Positions 59,755 through 64,000 of a stretch of DNA of 64,000 nucleotides are shown here, piece by piece. The stretch lies in assembly GCA_028293125.1 (NCBI GenBank), contig JAQGPJ010000049.1, forward strand, positions 1 through 64,000, in the 5' to 3' direction. Source of the DNA: Verrucomicrobiales bacterium (lineage in GTDB: Bacteria > Verrucomicrobiota > Verrucomicrobiia > Verrucomicrobiales > V1-33). Made by a program: the position numbers and the translations under genes. Below the pieces are notes generated by a model that saw nothing but the letters and a program-made list of their open reading frames with translations, searched no databases and was not told where the DNA came from. How positions within the stretch are numbered: the first letter of the stretch is position 1; the number at the start of each line of letters is the position of its first letter.

Positions 59755-61045
59755 GTCCCCCTCCGTCCGCGGCCGCGGTCAGGATGCCGGCCGCCTTGTG
59801 CAGGGTTTCCTCCCATTCCAGCGCCGGCACGGAGTCGGCCACGATGCCGGCACCGGCTTGGAACTCCGCCCGTCCGTCCTGAATCACCACCGTGCGGATG
59901 GCGATGCTGAACTGGCTCTCACCGTTGGCTCCGAAATAACCGATGGCCCCGGTGTAAAGCCCCCGGGGCCGGCCCTCCAGCTCGGCGATGATCTCGCCGG
60001 CCCGCTTCTTGGGTGCACCAGTGATGGAGCCGCCGGGAAAACAGGCCGCCAACGCCGCCGGATGGGAGACGCCAGGCAGCAGGGTGCCCTGGACCGTGGA
60101 GACGAGGTGGAACACCTGCTCGTAACGCTCCAGCTTGATCAGATCCGTCACGCGCACGCTGCCGTATTCGCAGACCTGCCCGAGGTCGTTGCGCTCCAGA
60201 TCGGTGATCATCAGCAGTTCGGCGCGCTCCTTGTCGCTGCGCAGCAGTTCCACGCTGGACCGTTCATCGGCGGCGGCGTCACGGTGGCGCGGACGCGTGC
60301 CTTTGATGGGGCGGGTGCGGATCAGGCTGCCGCTCATTTTCAAAAACGACTCCGGCGAGGAGGAGACCACCTGGCGTCCCCCCAGCTCCAGATAAGCCGC
60401 GTAGGGAGCGGGGCTGAACGACCGCAGCCGCCGGGCAAAGGCCAGAGCGTCCGCTCCCTCCGGCCAGTCCGCGCTGAAAGCGTGGGCAAGGTTCACTTGG
60501 TAAATATCCCCAGCGGCGATGTAGTCCTGGGCGCGCCGGACCATGGCTTCATAACGCTCCCGCGACAGTTCGGATTTGAATGCGACCACGGCGCCGGCCG
60601 GCGGGTCCGGGTTTGAAGTTGGACTGGCGGCAGGGGAGGGCAGGGAATTCAGCGCCCCGGGCAGGCGGGGGCCGGTCGCCAGCCATTCGCGGGTGGCGTG
60701 GCGGTGGATCAGCACCTCGTCGTAAACCCCGAAGGAGTAGTGCCCGTCGAAGTCCACGCTCCCGAACAGGCCCGCGGAGGGGAACCCCCAGTCCACCTGC
60801 GCGGCTTGGGAGGCGTTCAGTTCCGCGAGAGCCTTCTCCAGCGGGCCGGGGTCGGAAAGATGGCCGCGCAGCACGGCGCGCGGGGCGGCGGTGATCAGGG
60901 AGATGCCGCCGTCCGCATCGGTTTCCGGCAGATTTCCGGCGGTGTCCAGCCACACCAGGCCGGGCAGCGCGCGCAGCCGCGTCGCGGCCTCCTCCGGACT
61001 GGCGTCGAGCCGGAGCCGCCGGGGGAGGGCAGGCGTGATTTTCAT
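59747..61045 (-). CDS. pabB: Aminodeoxychorismate synthase component I
   Basis: About 432 aa from ATG 61045; ATG 61078 upstream is possible. The chorismate-binding core has FKSELSRERYEAMVRRAQDYIAAGDIYQVNL, SSSPESFLKMSG, PIKGTRPRHRD, ITDLERNDLGQVCE and CFPGGSITGAPKKRAGEIIAELE. The PIKGT lysine is the mark of PabB, which attacks chorismate with ammonia to form aminodeoxychorismate for folate; anthranilate synthase has PIAGT. It overlaps the HExxH gene. The glutaminase and lyase partners are not adjacent. Confidence 0.92.
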   Translation of the reverse strand: MKITPALPRRLRLDASPEEAATRLRALPGLVWLDTAGNLPETDADGGISLITAAPRAVLRGHLSDPGPLEKALAELNASQAAQVDWGFPSAGLFGSVDFDGHYSFGVYDEVLIHRHATREWLATGPRLPGALNSLPSPAASPTSNPDPPAGAVVAFKSELSRERYEAMVRRAQDYIAAGDIYQVNLAHAFSADWPEGADALAFARRLRSFSPAPYAAYLELGGRQVVSSSPESFLKMSGSLIRTRPIKGTRPRHRDAAADERSSVELLRSDKERAELLMITDLERNDLGQVCEYGSVRVTDLIKLERYEQVFHLVSTVQGTLLPGVSHPAALAACFPGGSITGAPKKRAGEIIAELEGRPRGLYTGAIGYFGANGESQFSIAIRTVVIQDGRAEFQAGAGIVADSVPALEWEETLHKAAGILTAAADGGGHE

Positions 61046-61253
61046 GAGGGGAAAAGGGAGGGGAAAAGCCTCTTTCATAACCTGAAACCGCCGCGCCGCA
61101 ATCGCGGCCTGAGGCCGCGCCGCATGGATTTGCGGGCCTTCAGGCAATTTTATCTTTCGCCGGGGCCGATCATCCGTTATCCATGGCCGGGAGGGCTGCC
61201 CGCAACGGACCGCAGGGGCCATCCGCCGCAGGCAATTTTCACAACCGCACGTC

Positions 61254-61520
61254 ATGGAAGAAAAATGGGTGGAGGCCTTTCAGGAAACCATTATTCATCT
61301 AAAAGCCGAGCATGTGAAGAGCGAGGCCGGGATGCACGCGCTGCGGGAAATGATCATTGAAATCGGTCGCCAGGCGCTGGGAGTGGACGCGGAGGCGCTG
61401 GAGGCCACGCTGAACGAGCGCACCCGCTACTGGCACGACCGCTATCTGGCGGCCATGGAGGACAAAAACCCGCTGCACGCCGCCCTGCTGGACAACCGGG
61501 ATGAGGAGGACATGCCCTGA
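61254..61520 (+). CDS. Small unknown helical protein (88 aa)
   Basis: ATG 61254 encodes a largely helical, charged protein: WVEAFQETIIHLKAEHVKSEAG, LREMIIEIGRQALGVDAEAL and NERTRYWHDRYLAAMEDKN, with an acidic tail (DNRDEEDMP). No family recognised. It ends 107 bases before the first tRNA-like element and could be unrelated to it, or the first protein of that cluster. Support is the intact frame and codon pattern. Confidence 0.55.
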   Translation: MEEKWVEAFQETIIHLKAEHVKSEAGMHALREMIIEIGRQALGVDAEALEATLNERTRYWHDRYLAAMEDKNPLHAALLDNRDEEDMP

Positions 61521-61627
61521 TCCTGATTCGGTGGTGGAGTGACTTGTAATGCCCGTCCGGTTTTAGGGCCTGCGGGGGAACAGGAGCACTGTTGCACCGC
61601 GCGCGGCATGACGGAAGAAGTTCCTTT

Positions 61628-61717
61628 GTCCGTCCGGTGGTGTAGCCCGCCGGTAGAGCGCCCTTCATCCGCAGTGAAGAAAGGAAGGCGGTTCAATTCC
61701 GCCCCTGCCGGACTGGC
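61628..61717 (+). ncRNA. tRNA-like RNA, copy 1
   Basis: A 90-nt element with a 13-position closing stem, 61628-61640 against 61705-61717, having one mismatch (C-T). Then TGTA, a D-like arm (61645-61659, loop GCCGGTA-type with GG), an anticodon-like arm CTTCA/TGAAG (61663-61679, 7-nt loop TCCGCAG, U33 replaced by C), and a T-like arm GGCGG-TTCAATT-CCGCC (61687-61703). The D stem is weak here (GCCC/GAGC). No CCA and no normal 7-bp acceptor, so it is not a classical tRNA. Start and end are taken from the stem. Confidence 0.7.
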
Positions 61718-61786
61718 CTCCATGAAAGCCGGGCGGTGTCAAAGTCTGGCTGTTGCGCGGAGCCGGGTGTTATAGCAGATTCAGTG

Positions 61787-61877
61787 GTCCGCCCGGCGGT
61801 GTAGCTCACCGGTAGAGCCTGCTTCACGTGCAATGTTGAAATGGAAGGCGGTTCAATTCCGTCCCTGCCGGGCGGGC
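61787..61877 (+). ncRNA. tRNA-like RNA, copy 2
   Basis: A 91-nt element with a fully paired 13-bp stem (61787-61799 with 61865-61877), in which the T-A pair of copies 1 and 3 is replaced by C-G. D-like arm GCTC-ACCGGTA-GAGC (61804-61818), anticodon-like arm around TTCAC/GTTGAA (61823-61840; one bulge leaves a 7-nt loop GTGCAAT), T-like arm GGCGG-TTCAATT-CCGTC (61847-61863). A 15-nt leader ATAGCAGATTCAGTG precedes it directly (61772-61786), identical to that of copy 3. Confidence 0.72.
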
Positions 61878-61953
61878 TTTCCATCCGCCCGCGTGAAGCA
61901 AGGAAGCTTCGCATTGCCATTGCACAAAACCGTGTCCCATAGCAGATTCAGTG

Positions 61954-62045
61954 GTCCGTCCGGCGGTGTAGCTCACCGCTAGAGCAGATCTCATCCCACT
62001 TTGATGACAGGGAAGGTGGTTGAATTCCACCCCTGCCGGACGGGC
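61954..62045 (+). ncRNA. tRNA-like RNA, copy 3
   Basis: A 92-nt element with a fully paired 13-bp stem (61954-61966 with 62033-62045). D-like arm GCTC-ACCGCTA-GAGC (61971-61985), anticodon-like arm TCATC/GATGA with 7-nt loop CCACTTT (61991-62007), T-like arm GGTGG-TTGAATT-CCACC (62015-62031), which changes C-G to T-A in the stem. D-loop G19 is C and T-loop C56 is G, so the tertiary 19-56 pair is swapped to C-G. It ends 18 bases before the protein gene. Confidence 0.72.
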
Positions 62046-62063
62046 TTCCTAACACATATTCCC

Positions 62064-62426
62064 ATGAGCACCCATTCCCCGGTTTTCCAGCGCCTGTGGC
62101 GTCAGGGCGATGTCCTGATCGCGGAGTGCGGTCCTCTGCCCCCGGGATGTCTGCCCTTTCAGGGGCGGGTGATCGCCCAGGGCGAGGCCGCTGGACATGC
62201 TCACAGGCTGACAGGTCCGCGCGCCTCCGCATCTCTGCTCCACCCTCCCTTGCGCCGTGTGCGGCCATGGAACCGCGCCGAGTTTTGTCTACAGGTGACC
62301 GGCCCCAAATGCGTCATTTCCCATCCGGAGCATAGGCCCATTCCACTGGAGCCCGGATGCTATATGATCTGGCGACAGCGGGAGTTTGATCCGCGCAGCG
62401 GCGCCTCCCGCACGGCGGGGGATTGA
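62064..62426 (+). CDS. 120-aa protein encoded directly after the tRNA-like array
   Basis: ATG at 62064; a longer frame from 62001 would run into tRNA-like copy 3 and is rejected. The sequence has FQRLWRQGDVLIAECGPL, VIAQGEAAGHAHRL, FCLQVTGPKCVISHPEHRPIPLEPG and YMIWRQREFDP: a beta-rich domain with several His (GHAHRL, HPEHRP) and a basic R-rich tail. I recall similar small proteins next to DUF6745 genes, but the family has no known role. The stop overlaps the next start (TGATG), pointing to one operon with the LRR-like gene. Confidence 0.7.
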   Translation: MSTHSPVFQRLWRQGDVLIAECGPLPPGCLPFQGRVIAQGEAAGHAHRLTGPRASASLLHPPLRRVRPWNRAEFCLQVTGPKCVISHPEHRPIPLEPGCYMIWRQREFDPRSGASRTAGD

Positions 62427-63883
62427 TGAACTCCGGCTTCGCTTCAATTTCAGTTTCAGTTTCCGTGCCTCCCATCCAGTTTTCCAAAACCTGGCCCGTT
62501 CCGGACTCCGGCACCTTGAACGTGGCGGATCTGGCGTTCAGCGACCCGCGGCCATCCTCTTTGCCCGCCGGTCCACGGGTTATGTCGTCCCTGCGCCTGC
62601 GGGGGATGAAACGCCTGACGGAAATCCCGCCACAACTGTTCGCCGGGCATTCCCTGATGCTGATTGGCTGTCCGGCGCTGCGCTCCCTGCCTGTTATCAT
62701 ACGGCCTCTGCGGCTGCTGGTGCTGGATGGGGTGGGGATCGAATCCCTGCCGGAGACGCTGCGCTTTGAGGAGGGCGCGGTGCTGGTGGTGCAGAACTGC
62801 TGCCACTTGCGGTCCCTGCCCGCCGCGGTGGGGGAAGGGGATCTGTCCCATATCACCATCCGCAACTGCCTCCGCCTGACAGCACTGCCCAGATTGACCG
62901 CCTCGGACCGGATAATGCTGGGGAGGTGCTGGGGAAAAACGGTGGATCAACCGCTCCAGGCTCCTGAAATCCGCATCCAGGCCTGTCTGGAGTTGGAGGG
63001 CACTGACGGACAGCTGAACGGAAAGCGGATCAAAATCTCGGATTGCCCAAAACTGGTCCGCATGACCGCTCCCACCGGTGGGTTGGAGCTTCTCCACCTG
63101 AAAAACTGCCCGGCTCTGCCAGCGCTGCCGGAAGGCATGAGCTTCCAAGGAGAGCCGGCGGAGCTCATTCTGCGTGAATGCGGATCATTGGCCGCGCTGC
63201 CTGCCGATATGTCCACCGGCACGCGGATCCCGGATCCGCAGGGCCCGGCTTCGCTGGTGGTGGAGGCTGCTCCCTTTCCGCCGGGAAAACCTCCGGCCTG
63301 GCCCTTCACATGGAGCGTGCGTGTGCGAGGGGTTCTGCTGGAGCCCGCCACGGTGCTGGACCCGGAGGGCATCGATCCTATAGTGGTGCTGAGGCATCCC
63401 AATGCGGAGGTCCGCCGCGTGCTGCTGGAGAATCTGGGCATGGAGAGGCTGCTGTCCACAGTGCCGCATGAGAATGTGGATGAGGACACAGACCCCGGCG
63501 GGCCGCGCCGGCTGATTCAGTTTCAATTGGTGGAGCAGCCCCGCGCCGCAGGCCGGGCATCACTGGCGGATCTCCCATACGCTCCCGCATCGGAGCCTAA
63601 GGATTTTTCTTTGGTGGAGCGCATCGCTTATGGGATAGAGAGGATGATTCTGAATTTCCAACGCCGAAAAATTGGGCTGCCCGCTGTTTCGCGGCCGGCC
63701 ATTGTGTTGGGTTCGCCTCCCGTCCCTCCCCGCCTCGTGTGCTATCTGGAATGCCGCTGCCCCTCCACGGGCCGCCGTTATCTTCTGCCGGTGCCGCCCG
63801 CAGTGCGCACCTGCCGCGCGGCGGCGGCGTGGATGGCCGGCTTTGACAACCCTGACGACTACGCCCCCCTGCTGGAGACATGA
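62426..63883 (+). CDS. LRR-like protein with DUF6745-type C-terminus
   Basis: 485 aa from ATG 62426 (an upstream TTG adds one residue). Residues about 30-265 contain irregular leucine-rich units: LRLRGMKRLTEIPPQLF, LMLIGCPALRSLPVII, LLVLDGVGIESLPETL, LVVQNCCHLRSLPAAV, ITIRNCLRLTALPRL, LLHLKNCPALPALPEGM. These suit binding of protein or RNA. The C-terminus resembles DUF6745 (EDTDPGGPRRLIQFQL, then LECRCPSTGRRYLLPVPPAV, ending NPDDYAPLLET). This is from memory and should be checked. Ends in ATGA overlap with the next gene. Confidence 0.75.
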   Translation: MNSGFASISVSVSVPPIQFSKTWPVPDSGTLNVADLAFSDPRPSSLPAGPRVMSSLRLRGMKRLTEIPPQLFAGHSLMLIGCPALRSLPVIIRPLRLLVLDGVGIESLPETLRFEEGAVLVVQNCCHLRSLPAAVGEGDLSHITIRNCLRLTALPRLTASDRIMLGRCWGKTVDQPLQAPEIRIQACLELEGTDGQLNGKRIKISDCPKLVRMTAPTGGLELLHLKNCPALPALPEGMSFQGEPAELILRECGSLAALPADMSTGTRIPDPQGPASLVVEAAPFPPGKPPAWPFTWSVRVRGVLLEPATVLDPEGIDPIVVLRHPNAEVRRVLLENLGMERLLSTVPHENVDEDTDPGGPRRLIQFQLVEQPRAAGRASLADLPYAPASEPKDFSLVERIAYGIERMILNFQRRKIGLPAVSRPAIVLGSPPVPPRLVCYLECRCPSTGRRYLLPVPPAVRTCRAAAAWMAGFDNPDDYAPLLET

Positions 63884-64000
63884 GCGCACCCGTTTCCCCT
63901 GAGGACTGGAGTGCCGCCCTGCGCGTGCTGCACGCGGCGCTGGATGAGGACACCCTGCTGCCGGACCGCGCCGAACTGGAGCGGCTGGTGGTCCGTGTTG
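63880..64000 (+). CDS. Third gene of the tRNA-like-RNA operon, cut by the window edge
   Basis: ATG at 63880 overlaps the previous stop (ATGA). Visible residues MSAPVSPEDWSAALRVLHAA and onward are helical and acidic (LDEDTLLPDRAELERLVVRV). Only 40 codons are seen; no family is identifiable. The tight overlap suggests that its product belongs to the same system. Confidence 0.6.
   Translation, partial: MSAPVSPEDWSAALRVLHAALDEDTLLPDRAELERLVVRV

Noticed and set aside
61628-62045. CRISPR array or ordinary tRNA cluster at the tRNA-like repeats
   Set aside because: The repeated parts are 90-92 nt, diverged and folded, and spacers are not uniform, so it is not CRISPR. The 13-bp stem, missing CCA and non-canonical anticodon loops (U33 lost in two) argue against functional tRNAs.

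Overview
The window looks like a chromosomal segment of a GC-rich, Gram-negative environmental bacterium, most plausibly a member of the Verrucomicrobiota. The assignment is an inference from gene content: a PEP-CTERM-anchored protein, a DUF1080 protein, a formylglycine sulfatase, a PQQ-type sugar dehydrogenase, an ECF sigma factor coupled to a WD40 protein kinase, several outer-membrane barrels, and many starts without a clear Shine-Dalgarno sequence.

Positions 1 to about 19,100 are an integrated phage-like or mobile element that continues past the left edge. Its right end lies against the 3' end of a tRNA-Lys(CTT) gene (19118-19193), a typical integration target. A leftward cluster runs: AlpA/excisionase-like protein, small protein, winged-helix replication protein, DnaB-type helicase, two small unknowns, a 669-aa protein, a 2,940-aa polyvalent protein with an ADP-ribosyltransferase domain, a PEP-CTERM protein and a small DNA-binding protein. 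Rightward genes encode a small unknown and two tandem terminase-small-subunit-like proteins. No integrase, terminase large subunit, portal or capsid gene is in view. The replication gene carries five copies of a CCCGTTTTTCGGG-type repeat that fall in all three reading frames, like origin iterons inside lambda O. The roughly 1-kb non-coding divergence region (16507-17559) holds a hairpin and five short arrays with an exact 9-bp period.

From 19.2 to 45.5 kb lie ordinary chromosomal genes: DUF1080 protein, trypsin-like protease fused to a SirB1-type domain, modB-modC-recQ (no modA), a PDH E1-alpha gene, ndk, sigma factor plus Ser/Thr kinase, sugar dehydrogenase, TonB-dependent receptor, DUF4142 protein, two hybrid histidine kinases, a beta-barrel protein and an intradiol-type dioxygenase. 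From 45.9 to 61.5 kb come an OmpR/CpxA-type two-component pair, a MtfA-family protein that has lost HExxH, an MFS transporter, urease accessory genes ureE-F-G-D (no ureABC), an outer-membrane protein, a sulfatase divergent from an AraC regulator, a fatty-acid desaturase with its probable GbsR/MarR-type regulator and shared operators, a HExxH membrane protein and pabB.

The most unusual feature is at the right edge (61.6-64.0 kb). Three tandem, non-identical, tRNA-like RNAs, each 90-92 nt, share a 13-bp closing stem, D-like arm, variable anticodon-like arm and T-like arm. Compensatory changes support the helices, including an apparent swap of the tertiary 19-56 pair (G-C to C-G). They are followed without other genes by a 120-aa protein, a 485-aa leucine-rich-repeat-like protein with a DUF6745-like C-terminus, and a third gene cut by the window edge. 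The start and stop codons of these three genes overlap. This looks like an RNA-protein system of unknown function.
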